Assembly (NCBI GenBank): GCA_902465155.1
Contig: CABQLY010000012.1
Location: 1 to 64,000 of the forward strand
Source of the DNA: an uncultured Oscillospiraceae bacterium
GTDB lineage: Bacteria > Bacillota > Clostridia > Oscillospirales > Acutalibacteraceae
Length of the DNA stretch: 64,000 nucleotides
Direction of reading: 5' to 3'
The notes beneath the pieces were generated by a model. It saw only the letters and a list, made by a program, of their open reading frames with translations, ran no database searches and was not told the origin of the DNA. Shown here one piece after another: positions 42,378 through 50,956 of the stretch (positions are counted from its first letter, which is position 1; every line of letters starts with the position of its first letter). The position numbers and the translations under genes were made by a program.

Positions 42378-43196
42378 ATGCTTTACCAAAAACACAACTC
42401 GGTTGGCAGCTACTACCTGCAAACCGTTGTTTACAACCAGTTTAGCTTTACGCTGCACGCACACCGTTTTCCCGAGCTGATTTTTGTTTTAAGCGGCGCG
42501 GTAGAAATTCGGTGCGGCAACCGGGTAGAAACCGCCAAAGCCGGGCAGTTTGCCTTGGTGCTGGGCAATTTGCCGCACGCCTACCGCACCCCTAAAAGCT
42601 CAAGGGTTTGGGTTACGGTTTTTTCGAAAGACTGGGTGCCCGATTTTAAGCGGGACGAGGCCGAAACCAGCGAGCAGACGGTATTTAACTGCGACCCGGC
42701 CACGCAGGCCTTTTTGGTGCAGCGGCTGGTAAACCAAACCGAGCACCACCCGTTAGAGCTGCGCGCCTGCCTTTACGCCGCCTTGGCCAATTACGAGCGG
42801 GCGGTTTGCTGGCGGCCGCTTTCTGCCGCCGGGCAGGATTTGCAGCACCGCATACTGCTTTATATTAGCGAAAATTACAAAAACCCCATTACCTGCGCCG
42901 GTATGGCGGCCCGGTTGGGGTACGAGCCGCATTACCTTTCCCGCCGGTTTAACAAGCTGTTTGGCAGCGGCTTTTGCGAATTTTTAAACCGCTACCGGGT
43001 AGACGCCGCCCGCGAGCTGCTGGGCGATGAGGCCTTTTCGGTAACGCAGGTGGCGTTTGAATGTGGCTTTCAAAGCGTGCGCAGCTTTAACCGGGCGTTT
43101 AAGGGGCTAACCGGCGTTTCCCCCAACTGTTACCGGGAGCAGGCGCGGAAAACCGGCGCGGCCGCCCCTATTCACAGCGCCCCGCAGGTAGAATAA
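42378..43196 (+). CDS. AraC-family regulator with cupin sensor
   Basis: A 272-residue regulator. The N-terminal half (about 10-100) is a cupin-like sensor (HAHRFPELIFVLSG ... AGQFALVLGNLPHAY). The C-terminal AraC domain (about 160-262) has two helix-turn-helix units, ITCAGMAARLGYEPHYLSRRF and FSVTQVAFECGFQSVRSFNRAF, then GVSPNCYR. It is divergent from the glycyl radical operon and the only regulator beside it, so it probably controls that operon. It starts at ATG after AAAGGGGG. Confidence 0.9.
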   Translation: MLYQKHNSVGSYYLQTVVYNQFSFTLHAHRFPELIFVLSGAVEIRCGNRVETAKAGQFALVLGNLPHAYRTPKSSRVWVTVFSKDWVPDFKRDEAETSEQTVFNCDPATQAFLVQRLVNQTEHHPLELRACLYAALANYERAVCWRPLSAAGQDLQHRILLYISENYKNPITCAGMAARLGYEPHYLSRRFNKLFGSGFCEFLNRYRVDAARELLGDEAFSVTQVAFECGFQSVRSFNRAFKGLTGVSPNCYREQARKTGAAAPIHSAPQVE

Positions 43197-43211
43197 TTTA
43201 AGGCGGTTTTA

Positions 43212-43255
43212 CCGGCTGTTTTGCCCGTTTTTAGGGGCAGCAGCCGGCTTTTTTT
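43212..43255 (+). terminator. Terminator after the AraC gene
   Basis: CCGGCTG (43212-43218) pairs with CAGCCGG (43241-43247), with inner pairing, followed by CTTTTTTT. Confidence 0.85.
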
Positions 43256-43350
43256 AAACCGGGCGCCCACCCTTAGTGCGCCGGCCGGCAACACGGGCCG
43301 AAAAACTGTTAACAAACGGTAAAAATTAGAAAAATTATTTTGCGAAACAC

Positions 43351-43379
43351 TTGCATAAAGCCGCGCAATACATTATAAT
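43351..43379 (+). promoter_or_regulatory. Promoter of the LysR gene
   Basis: TTGCAT (43351-43356), 17 bases, TATAAT (43374-43379). Confidence 0.78.
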
Positions 43380-43444
43380 AAAGTGGGTATAAATATTTCT
43401 AATATCAATTCCCGCAAATTTTTGGCGTTATTGGGGGTGACACC

Positions 43445-44305
43445 GTGGATGACAAAAAGCTGGAGGCTTTAATGACCATTGTGCGCACCGGCAGCTTTTG
43501 CCGCGCGGCGGAGGAGATGGGCTGCACGCAATCGGGCCTAACGCAAATGGTAAACGGGCTGGAAAAAGAGCTGGGCTGCCGGTTGTTAGACCGAAACTAC
43601 CGCGGCGTTACCGTTTCTAAGGACGGACGGGACCTTTTACCGCTGATTGAGCAGGCGGTTAAGGATTGCCACGCCCTAAAAAGCCGGGCGCGGGCGCTAA
43701 ACCGGCAAACCGATTCAATTCGCATTGGCACCTTTTCCAGCTTGGCGGGCAATTTGCTGCCGCCGGTGTTAAAAAAATTTCGGCAGGACCACCCGGGCAT
43801 AACCGTTTCTATTCGCGTGGGGGGCGCCGAGGTGCCGGATTGGCTGGACAAGGGCGAAATTGATTTAGCCCTGCTGGACGATTCCCGCAAGCACGGCTTT
43901 CGGTTTACCCCCATTTGGGAGGACCGGTTTATGGCGGTGGTGCCGGCGGGGTTTCCGGTGCCGGAAAACGGGACCATTGCCCTAAAGGAGCTGCTGCAGC
44001 ACCCGTTTATTATGATTCAATTAAACGAGCTGAAATCGCAAATTGAGCGGCTGCCGGGGCTGGATTTAAACGAAGGGATCCACCTGAACAGCGCGGATGA
44101 TACGGTGCTGATTTCTATGGTGGCGCAGGGGCTTGGCGTTACGGTTATGACCGAGCTTTGCCTGCGCGGTAAGGAGCAGTCGGGCGTTTGCATTTACCCC
44201 ATTACGCCGGAGCTGCGGCGCATTGTTGGGGTTGCCGCGCCAAAGCAGACCACCCCGAATGTTTTAGAATTAATTGAGTACATTAAAACCTACGGCAAGG
44301 CGTAG
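43445..44305 (+). CDS. LysR-family transcriptional regulator
   Basis: A 286-residue LysR-type regulator: winged helix at residues 1-60 (SFCRAAEEMGCTQSGLTQMV) and a periplasmic-binding-protein-like effector domain (about 90-280). It starts at GTG with GGGGGTGA upstream. It has its own promoter and is followed 29 bases later by a lipoprotein gene. Its target is unknown. Confidence 0.88.
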   Translation: MDDKKLEALMTIVRTGSFCRAAEEMGCTQSGLTQMVNGLEKELGCRLLDRNYRGVTVSKDGRDLLPLIEQAVKDCHALKSRARALNRQTDSIRIGTFSSLAGNLLPPVLKKFRQDHPGITVSIRVGGAEVPDWLDKGEIDLALLDDSRKHGFRFTPIWEDRFMAVVPAGFPVPENGTIALKELLQHPFIMIQLNELKSQIERLPGLDLNEGIHLNSADDTVLISMVAQGLGVTVMTELCLRGKEQSGVCIYPITPELRRIVGVAAPKQTTPNVLELIEYIKTYGKA

Positions 44306-44334
44306 GCCAAAACCGCAAAAAGGGAGGTGCAACC

Positions 44335-45696
44335 TTGCAGCATTTTAAAGCCCGGTATTTTAACGCCCGGCATTTTAAAAAATTAATCGCCTTGGTTTTA
44401 AGCGCTGCGGCGGCGGTTTTGCTGGCCGGCTGCTCCCCCAAAACCGGCAGCGGCAGCCTGCTTGCGCCGCCCGGCGTTAGCGGCGATATGCAGCTGGTTG
44501 AAAAAACGCTAAAGGGGTATGTTAAGGGCAGCTACACCCTAAAGTACCCTACGGCGGGGGAATACCGCTCGGCCTACATTTTGGCCGATTTGTTTGAAAA
44601 CGGCAAAAAAGAGTTTGCCCTGGCGCTTTACAGCGTTACCGGGGCCGATAATATTAGCGCCATGCACCTAAATTTAATGAAAAAGGTGGATGAAAGCTGG
44701 GTAACCTACAGCGATGTGCAAATTGCGGCCGTTGGGGTAGAAAAGGTTGATTTTTGCGACCTGGACGGCGACGGCACGCGGGAAATTGTTGTGGGCTGGA
44801 ACATTTACTCTAACATTGAAAAAAAGGCCGTTGTTTACAGCCTAAGCGGGGAATCGCTAAGCGCCCACACGCAGGAGCCGTACACCGAATTTTTGTGCGG
44901 CCGGCTGCGCCAAAACGGCGGAAACGACCTTTTTGTTTTAAGCCACAACGCCGATAAAAAAGAGGCGGTTGCAAAGGTGCTTTCGTACGAGAATAACGCG
45001 TTTCGTACGGTTAGCAGCTGCGTGTTAAACGGGGCGGCAACGGCGTTTTCGGCGCCGCAGCTTTCCCGCCTTACGGGCGGTACGCCGGCCGTTTTTGTAG
45101 ATTCTACCTTAACCAACGGCGTGCAAACCGAGGTGCTGTTTTTTAAAAACAACCAGCTAACCAACCCGCTGCTGCAGCAGGCAAACGGCGGGCAGCTGGC
45201 AACCTTTCGCTCCTCCTCGGCGGTGTGCTGCGATATTAATGAGGACGGCTTTTTAGATATTCCCGTAATGCGGCAGTCGGGCCGCAAGGCGGTGCCCTCT
45301 AGCGCGGGGGTACCCCAAATTAATTTAACCGATTGGAGCAGCTACGACGGCGAGCAGCTGGTGGTAACGCTGGTGGCCGCCATGAACTACACCGACGGCT
45401 ATTACTTTACCCTGCCCAAAAGGTGGGAGGGAAAAATTACCGTGCAGCGGGAGCCGGAAAGCCGCAGCTGCACCGTGCTGCTGCAAAGCGGCGAGCAGCA
45501 AACCACCCCAACCGAGCTGGTACGCATACGCGCCGTGGCCGAGGGTGAGTGGAGCAAGGCCGACGCCGACAGCGACGCCTACTTTGAGCTTGCCCGCAAA
45601 AACAGCACGGTTTTTATTGCCATGCAGGGGGTATACAGCGGGGAGGAAGCTGTAAGCCAAACCGAGATGAAAAGCATTTTTCACTTAATACAGTAG
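44335..45696 (+). CDS. Lipoprotein with FG-GAP-like repeats
   Basis: A 453-residue exported lipoprotein. The signal segment ends in the lipobox VLLAGC (about residue 33). The mature part holds beta-propeller-like calcium motifs, DLDGDGTREIVVGW and DINEDGFLDIPV, of the FG-GAP/VCBS type. The start is TTG with GGGAGGTG five bases upstream. The frame runs into a two-component system after about 295 bases, so it may be a sensor partner on the outside of the membrane. The function is unknown. Confidence 0.75.
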   Translation: MQHFKARYFNARHFKKLIALVLSAAAAVLLAGCSPKTGSGSLLAPPGVSGDMQLVEKTLKGYVKGSYTLKYPTAGEYRSAYILADLFENGKKEFALALYSVTGADNISAMHLNLMKKVDESWVTYSDVQIAAVGVEKVDFCDLDGDGTREIVVGWNIYSNIEKKAVVYSLSGESLSAHTQEPYTEFLCGRLRQNGGNDLFVLSHNADKKEAVAKVLSYENNAFRTVSSCVLNGAATAFSAPQLSRLTGGTPAVFVDSTLTNGVQTEVLFFKNNQLTNPLLQQANGGQLATFRSSSAVCCDINEDGFLDIPVMRQSGRKAVPSSAGVPQINLTDWSSYDGEQLVVTLVAAMNYTDGYYFTLPKRWEGKITVQREPESRSCTVLLQSGEQQTTPTELVRIRAVAEGEWSKADADSDAYFELARKNSTVFIAMQGVYSGEEAVSQTEMKSIFHLIQ

Positions 45697-45990
45697 CGTT
45701 AAAACCGTAACGCGGCAAGGTTTTTCGGCTTTAAAGGCCGTTTGGGGCTTTTGGCCAATTGGCGCTTTTCGGGTTCTTTTAGCCCGGTAATCAAAGGGCA
45801 TTTGTTTTACCGGGGGCTTTACCGGGCGGTTGTTTGGCCCGCTTTAACCAAGCTGCTTTTAAACGGCCTTTGGCCGGCGGGTTTAAACGGCACTGTTTTT
45901 TGTTGCTTTGGGCGGCTTTGGTTTAGCCGGGCGGCCCCAATATTAAAAATTTAACAGCCACAATACGCAAGGGCGGAAAGGAAGCTGTGA

Positions 45991-46698
45991 ATGAAAAAGA
46001 TTTTAGTGGTAGAGGACGAGGTAGCCATTCGCGAATTTGAGGTTATTAACCTAAAGCGGGTGGGGTACGACACGGTAGAGGCCGGCAACGGCGAGGACGC
46101 GCTGCGACTTTACGAGGAGCAAAAGGATTTTGACATTGCACTGCTGGATATCTCCATGCCGGGAATGGACGGGCTGACCCTGTGCCGGGAGCTGCGCAGC
46201 CGCTCCCCCTCGCTGGGAATTATTATGCTGACCGCCCGCACGCAGGAGATTGACAAGGTAAGCGGCTTAATGCTGGGCGCCGACGACTACATTACCAAGC
46301 CCTTTAGCCCGTCGGAGCTTTTGGCGCGGGTAGATTCTTTGTACCGGCGGGTAGATGTAGGCCGCACCGCGGGGGAGAAAAAGGCCGCCGGCGACGAAAT
46401 TGTTCTGGGCGAATTTAGGCTGAATACCCGCCGCCGCACCCTTTCTAAAAACGGTAAAAACATTGAGCTGACGCAGGTGGAGTTCCAAATTATTGAATAC
46501 TTTTTTACCAACCCGGATACGGCGCTGGACCGTATTGACATTTTAAACCGCGTTTGGGGCGAGGCCTTTTACGGCGAGGAAAAAATTGTAGATGTGAACA
46601 TTCGGCGGCTGCGAATTAAAATTGAGGACGACCCCTCGAACCCCAAGCACCTGCTAACGGTTTGGGGCATGGGGTATAAATGGAGCACCGGAAATTGA
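45991..46698 (+). CDS. OmpR/PhoB-family response regulator
   Basis: A 235-residue response regulator. The receiver domain (1-120) has the phospho-acceptor Asp53 in LLDISMPGMDG, the conserved Thr in MLTART and Lys in ITKPFSP. The C-terminal winged helix (about 140-233) includes LTQVEFQIIEYF and VDVNIRRLRIKIE. The ribosome site is GGAAAGGAAGC. The histidine kinase begins 35 bases after its stop. Confidence 0.95.
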   Translation: MKKILVVEDEVAIREFEVINLKRVGYDTVEAGNGEDALRLYEEQKDFDIALLDISMPGMDGLTLCRELRSRSPSLGIIMLTARTQEIDKVSGLMLGADDYITKPFSPSELLARVDSLYRRVDVGRTAGEKKAAGDEIVLGEFRLNTRRRTLSKNGKNIELTQVEFQIIEYFFTNPDTALDRIDILNRVWGEAFYGEEKIVDVNIRRLRIKIEDDPSNPKHLLTVWGMGYKWSTGN

Positions 46699-46733
46699 AG
46701 CCTTTAAAGATTTTTGTAAAAGGGGAAAACGCC

Positions 46734-48161
46734 ATGACCAAGCTGCGGCTGGACGGGATTGTTCGCCACTGGCTGATCAACATCCTTTCGGTTGTTGTTA
46801 TTGTGGTAGCAGTGGTAGAGGTGTTTTTAGGCGTTTTTATTCGCACTTATTATTACGACGCGGCCCGCAGCAAGGCCAACGAGCTTTGCCAGGGCTTTTC
46901 GCTGCTGGCAACCGCCTCGCAGGAGGATTTTCGCACGGCGGCCCGCCAGTTTGTAGAAAATTTTGAGGCCAAAGACCAAATGGAGGTGCAGGTAATTAAC
47001 AGCAGCGGCATGGTGCTGTACACCTCTAACGGGTTTGAGCCCTCGCAAGACCCCATGCCCGATTACACCGCCGCCCTAACGGCCAAAACGCACACGGCCT
47101 GGGCAACCTCCCGCACGCAGCTGGGGGAATCGGTTTTGGCCCAAACAACCGTTTTGGGCGATTACGGCAACGGCTCCAACGGGGCGGTGCGCTGGGTTAT
47201 CTCGCTTAGCCGGGTAAATAAAAACATTGTAACCCTAATTGTAATTTGCGTGCTAATTGGCCTTGGCATTATTTTGTTTACGGCTATTTCGGGGCTTTAT
47301 TTTGTGCAGTCTATTGTACGGCCGGTGCAAAAGGTAAGCGACGCAGCCCGAAAAATTGCCATGGGCGATTTTAACGCCCGTATAGAGGGCGGGGATAAAG
47401 ACGAGATTGGCGAGCTGTGTGACACCATTAACTACATGGCCAGCGAGTTGAGCCAGTCGGAAACCTTAAAAAACAATTTTATCTCCTCGGTCTCGCACGA
47501 GCTGCGCACCCCGCTTACCGCCATTAAGGGCTGGGGTGAAACAGCCAAAATGGCCGTTGGGAGCGACGATGAACTGGTAAAAAAAGGGCTGGAGGTTGTA
47601 TTAAAGGAGTCGGAGCGGCTAACCGGTTTGGTAGAGGACCTTTTAGATTTTTCGCGAATGCAGTCGGGCCGGCTTTCGGTGCGCAAAGCGCAAATTCAGC
47701 TGCCGCCCGTTGTGCAGGAGGCCGCCGCCATGTACACCGAGGTGGCCCGCAAAAGCGGTCTGGAATTTACCGTGCTTTGCCCGGCGGAGCTGCCGCCCAT
47801 TATGGGTGACGCCGGCCGGCTAAAGCAGGTGTTTATTAATATTATTGATAACGCCATTAAATATTCCACCGCCGGCGGCCATGTGCTGGTAGAGGTGCAC
47901 GAGGAGGAGGGCTGCCTTTATGTTAAGGTCTCCGACACCGGGGTTGGAATTCCGGAGCAGGATATTGACCGCGTAAAGGAAAAGTTTTTTAAATCGAATA
48001 CTACGGTGCGCGGCTCGGGCATTGGGCTGGCCGTGGCTGATGAAATTATTAAGCAGCATAACGGACTGCTGTTTTTAGAGAGCAAAGAGAATGTTGGCAC
48101 CACCGTAACCGTGGTTTTGCCGGAATATTCGCCCGAGGAAAAACCAACCGAGCAAGCATAA
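46734..48161 (+). CDS. Membrane sensor histidine kinase
   Basis: A 475-residue sensor kinase: two membrane segments (about 17-40 and 165-190) around an extracellular sensor loop, HAMP (SIVRPVQKVSDAARKIAMGD), a HisKA domain with the phospho-histidine in SVSHELRTPLTAIKG, and an ATPase domain with NIIDNAIKYS, DTGVGIPEQD and GSGIGLAVADEII. An open frame begins upstream at 46680, but the ATG at 46734 with AAGGGG is the better start. It is paired with the preceding response regulator. Confidence 0.93.
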   Translation: MTKLRLDGIVRHWLINILSVVVIVVAVVEVFLGVFIRTYYYDAARSKANELCQGFSLLATASQEDFRTAARQFVENFEAKDQMEVQVINSSGMVLYTSNGFEPSQDPMPDYTAALTAKTHTAWATSRTQLGESVLAQTTVLGDYGNGSNGAVRWVISLSRVNKNIVTLIVICVLIGLGIILFTAISGLYFVQSIVRPVQKVSDAARKIAMGDFNARIEGGDKDEIGELCDTINYMASELSQSETLKNNFISSVSHELRTPLTAIKGWGETAKMAVGSDDELVKKGLEVVLKESERLTGLVEDLLDFSRMQSGRLSVRKAQIQLPPVVQEAAAMYTEVARKSGLEFTVLCPAELPPIMGDAGRLKQVFINIIDNAIKYSTAGGHVLVEVHEEEGCLYVKVSDTGVGIPEQDIDRVKEKFFKSNTTVRGSGIGLAVADEIIKQHNGLLFLESKENVGTTVTVVLPEYSPEEKPTEQA

Positions 48162-48179
48162 CGGAAAGGAAAACGGTAA

Positions 48180-49637
48180 ATGAAAAAAACAACCATTGGC
48201 GGCCAGGCGTTAATTGAGGGTATTATGATGAAAGGGCCGGATAAAACCGTGCTGGCGGTGCGGTATACCGACGGCACCATTCGGTCGGAGCCCGTTTTGG
48301 AAAACGGCTGGGCCAAAAAGCACAAAATTTTGCGCCTGCCGGTAATACGCGGGGTGGTAGGGTTTATATCTTCTATGATCACCGGGTATAAATCGCTTAT
48401 GCGCTCGGCCGACCTTTCCGGCATGACCGAGTTAGAGGAGCAGCAGGAGGCCGAAAAAAAGGCCAAAAGGGCTGCCAAAAAGGCCGGCGCACCGGCCAAC
48501 GCACCGGCTGTGGAAACCGAACAGGGGGCGGCTGCGGGAACAGAACCGGCTGCTAAGGCCGAGCTTGGCACCAACCCCGAACAGGGGGCGGGCACTGCGC
48601 AGGGCGCTAACTCCGAGCCGGCTGCGGCGCTTAAAGGCTGCCCCGAGCAGGCCCAAAGCGTTGGGCAGACTGCGGGAACGGAACCGGCTGCCAGCCCGCA
48701 ACAGGCCAGCCTGAAACAGGTCAGCCCGCAACAGGCTAGCCTGAAACAGGCAGGCTTAGAGCAGGCCGGGCCGCAGCAGGTAAGCCTAGAGCCAAAAAGC
48801 CCGGCGCAAGCCAAATTGGAACAATCCGGGCCGGAGCAAACGGGTTTGGCGCAAGCAAGCTTAGAGCAAGCAAACCCGGCGCAATTGGCCGGTTGCGCGC
48901 CAGAGCCCGCCGCGGGGGCGAGCACGAAAGCAACCGCCGGGGGAACAGCGGCTAAAGCAGCGGCCGCCCCCAAGCAAAAGGTTTCTAACGCGGCAATAAC
49001 CGGGGTAATGGTTGTAGGCTGCGTGCTGGGCGTGGCGCTGGCGCTGTTTTTGTTTATGTGGCTGCCCGCCAGAGTGTTCGACCTTATTAAAACCCTTTCC
49101 GGCGGGGCGGTTTCGGGCTGGCTAAAGCCGCTGGTAGAGGGGCTTTTAAAAATTGCTATTTTTATTTTGTACTTGGTTTTGGTTTCTAAAACCAAAGATA
49201 TTAAACGCGTGTTTCAGTACCACGGGGCCGAGCACAAAACCATTTTTTGTTACGAGAGCGGCGCCGAGCTAACGGTAGAAAACTGCCGCCGGCAAACCCG
49301 GTTTCACCCGCGCTGCGGTACCTCGTTTATGGTGCTAATGCTGTTTGTTGGCATTGCGCTGGGGTATGTGGTGCTGGCGCTGTTCCCCGCGGTTGCCAAT
49401 TACCGGCTGCTGTGGGTGCTGTTAAAAATTTTAATTGTGCCGCTGGTGTGCGGCCTTGGCTACGAGCTAATAAAGCTTTGCGGCCGGTACGATAATTTTT
49501 TAACCAAGATAATTGCAACTCCGGGGCTTTGGGTGCAGCGCATTACCACCAAAGAGCCGGACGACAGTATGTTAGAGGTTGCCATTTGTGCCTTAAAACA
49601 GGTGATTCCGGACGACCCGGAAAAGGACCGTTGGTAA
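48180..49637 (+). CDS. DUF1385 membrane protein with long repeat insertion
   Basis: A 485-residue protein. The N-terminus (MKKTTIGGQALIEGIMMKGP) and C-terminal half (QYHGAEHKTIFCYESG, RFHPRCGTSFM, LITKI-like membrane helices) match DUF1385, an uncharacterised family usually near 300 residues that is common beside prmC and prfA in Firmicutes. Residues about 95-270 are an extra low-complexity segment rich in Ala, Gln, Glu and Pro with repeats of ASLKQ and AGLEQAGPQQ type. It starts 18 bases after the kinase and overlaps the prmC start by a few bases. The function is unknown. Confidence 0.85.
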   Translation: MKKTTIGGQALIEGIMMKGPDKTVLAVRYTDGTIRSEPVLENGWAKKHKILRLPVIRGVVGFISSMITGYKSLMRSADLSGMTELEEQQEAEKKAKRAAKKAGAPANAPAVETEQGAAAGTEPAAKAELGTNPEQGAGTAQGANSEPAAALKGCPEQAQSVGQTAGTEPAASPQQASLKQVSPQQASLKQAGLEQAGPQQVSLEPKSPAQAKLEQSGPEQTGLAQASLEQANPAQLAGCAPEPAAGASTKATAGGTAAKAAAAPKQKVSNAAITGVMVVGCVLGVALALFLFMWLPARVFDLIKTLSGGAVSGWLKPLVEGLLKIAIFILYLVLVSKTKDIKRVFQYHGAEHKTIFCYESGAELTVENCRRQTRFHPRCGTSFMVLMLFVGIALGYVVLALFPAVANYRLLWVLLKILIVPLVCGLGYELIKLCGRYDNFLTKIIATPGLWVQRITTKEPDDSMLEVAICALKQVIPDDPEKDRW

Positions 49638-50482
49638 GCGTAACGGCGGCCGAGGCGCTAAAAAGCACCGAGGCTGCCCTAACTCCAATTACGCCCGACG
49701 CCGCGTTTGAGGCTGCCGAGCTGGTTTGCAGCGTGCTGGGGCTTTCTAAAACCCGGCTTTACCTAAACCGGCAGGCCGCCCTTACCGCCGGGCAGCAGCG
49801 CCGGCTGCAAGGCCTGGTGCGGCAGCGGCAGCAGGGCAAGCCGCTGCAATACCTTTTGGGGCGGTGGTCGTTTTACAATGTAGAGCTGCTGGTGGGGCCG
49901 GGGGTGTTAATTCCGCGGGCCGATACCGAAATTTTGGTGCAGCAGCTGCTGCAAAAGGCGGCCGGGCAAAGGGCCCCCGTCATTGCCGATTATTGCTCCG
50001 GCAGCGGCGCCGTTGCCATTGCGGCGGCCAAAAACCTGCCGGGGGCCAAGGTTTTTGCGGTAGAAAAAAGCAAACGGGCCTACGCCTACCTTTGCAAAAA
50101 CATTTTGTTAAACGGCGTGCAGGTGCAGCCGGTGCTGCAAAATGCGTTTTTGTGGCAGCCGCCGCAGGGCGCCGCCCCAACGGTTATTGCCTGCAACCCG
50201 CCGTATATTCCTAAAAAAGATTTAAAAACCCTTGCGCCGGAGGTGCAGCGGGAGCCGGTTATGGCGCTAAACGGCGGGGCCGACGGCCTTTACTTTTACC
50301 GCCGGCTGGTGCAAACCGCAAAACGCGTTTTAGCCCCAAACGGCTGGCTGCTGTTTGAGGTTGGTATTTACCAATCTAACCCGGTTCGCGCGCTGCTGCA
50401 GGCGGCCGGCTACCGCAATTTGCTGGTGCAAAAGGATTTAAACGGCATTGAGCGGGTGGTTGGCGGGCAGCTGCCGGGTTAA
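49631..50482 (+). CDS. prmC: Peptide chain release factor glutamine methyltransferase PrmC
   Basis: Methylates the GGQ glutamine of release factors with SAM. It has 283 residues. The N-terminal helical domain is followed by the methyltransferase with DYCSGSGAVAIAAAK and the NPPYIP motif, which places the glutamine side chain. The best start is a TTG at 49631 that overlaps the DUF1385 stop by seven bases, preceded by GGAAAAGG; there is no suitable ATG. In many Firmicutes prfA lies next door; it does not here. Confidence 0.93.
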   Translation: MVSVTAAEALKSTEAALTPITPDAAFEAAELVCSVLGLSKTRLYLNRQAALTAGQQRRLQGLVRQRQQGKPLQYLLGRWSFYNVELLVGPGVLIPRADTEILVQQLLQKAAGQRAPVIADYCSGSGAVAIAAAKNLPGAKVFAVEKSKRAYAYLCKNILLNGVQVQPVLQNAFLWQPPQGAAPTVIACNPPYIPKKDLKTLAPEVQREPVMALNGGADGLYFYRRLVQTAKRVLAPNGWLLFEVGIYQSNPVRALLQAAGYRNLLVQKDLNGIERVVGGQLPG

Positions 50483-50734
50483 CCGCGCCCACGCGTTGGA
50501 ACACCAATTTTAAAGGGGAGAATTTAAGCGCAAGCCTTGCCAAAAACCGCGGTAATTTGTTTGCATTACCGGCATTTTGCCGCGCCCGCCCGTAAATTGG
50601 TTCTCTTTAAAATTCTGCTTAAAATTCTGCGGCCTAAAAGGCGCAAAACGGCGGGCGGTTTTGGTGCAAAAAATGTCGTAGGGCCAACGCTATATAAAAA
50701 CAACAAACAAAAAAGCGTTATTTTGCCCGGCGGC

Positions 50735-50866
50735 GAAAATACAGGTTCGGCCCTACGCGCAGCGGTTCAAGATACAGTGAAAATACAGGTTCGGCCCTAC
50801 GCGCAGCGGTTCAATACACGGTGAAAATACAGGTTCGGCCCTACGCGCGGCGGTTCAATACACGGT
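50735..50866. repeat. Tandem repeat, 44-base unit, three copies
   Basis: Three 44-base copies (starting at 50735, 50779 and 50823), each opening GAAAATACAGGTTCGGCCCT and ending in a CGGTTCAATACACGGT-like segment, then a truncated fourth. Differences between copies are few. The array stands between prmC and the recA promoter region. Confidence 0.92.
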
Positions 50867-50876
50867 GAAAATACGG

Positions 50877-50899
50877 TTTAATGAAACGGTTTCATTAAA
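50877..50899. promoter_or_regulatory. Perfect 23-base palindrome upstream of recA
   Basis: TTTAATGAAAC, a central G, then GTTTCATTAAA: eleven-base perfect arms, 57 bases before recA. It is a strong candidate operator. It is not the Gram-positive LexA box (GAAC-N4-GTTC), so the regulator is unclear. An AT-rich region follows, with no unambiguous -35/-10 pair. Confidence 0.65.
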
Positions 50900-50956
50900 T
50901 TTAAATATATAGTAAAACAATAAGCATTATTTTAGTTTAGAAGGGATGTTACAAGC

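Noticed and set aside
41841..42480. Plus-strand frames before the AraC gene
   Set aside because: They run through tandem repeats and into another frame of AraC; no ribosome site or known domain.
47918..49195. A 425-codon open frame on the minus strand opposite the histidine kinase and DUF1385 gene
   Set aside because: Shadow of the repetitive GC-rich DUF1385 insert; low-complexity peptide, no ribosome site, and the opposite strand encodes recognised families.
50735..50866. 44-base repeats before recA, considered as a CRISPR array
   Set aside because: The repeats are contiguous with no variable spacers and no cas genes are present.
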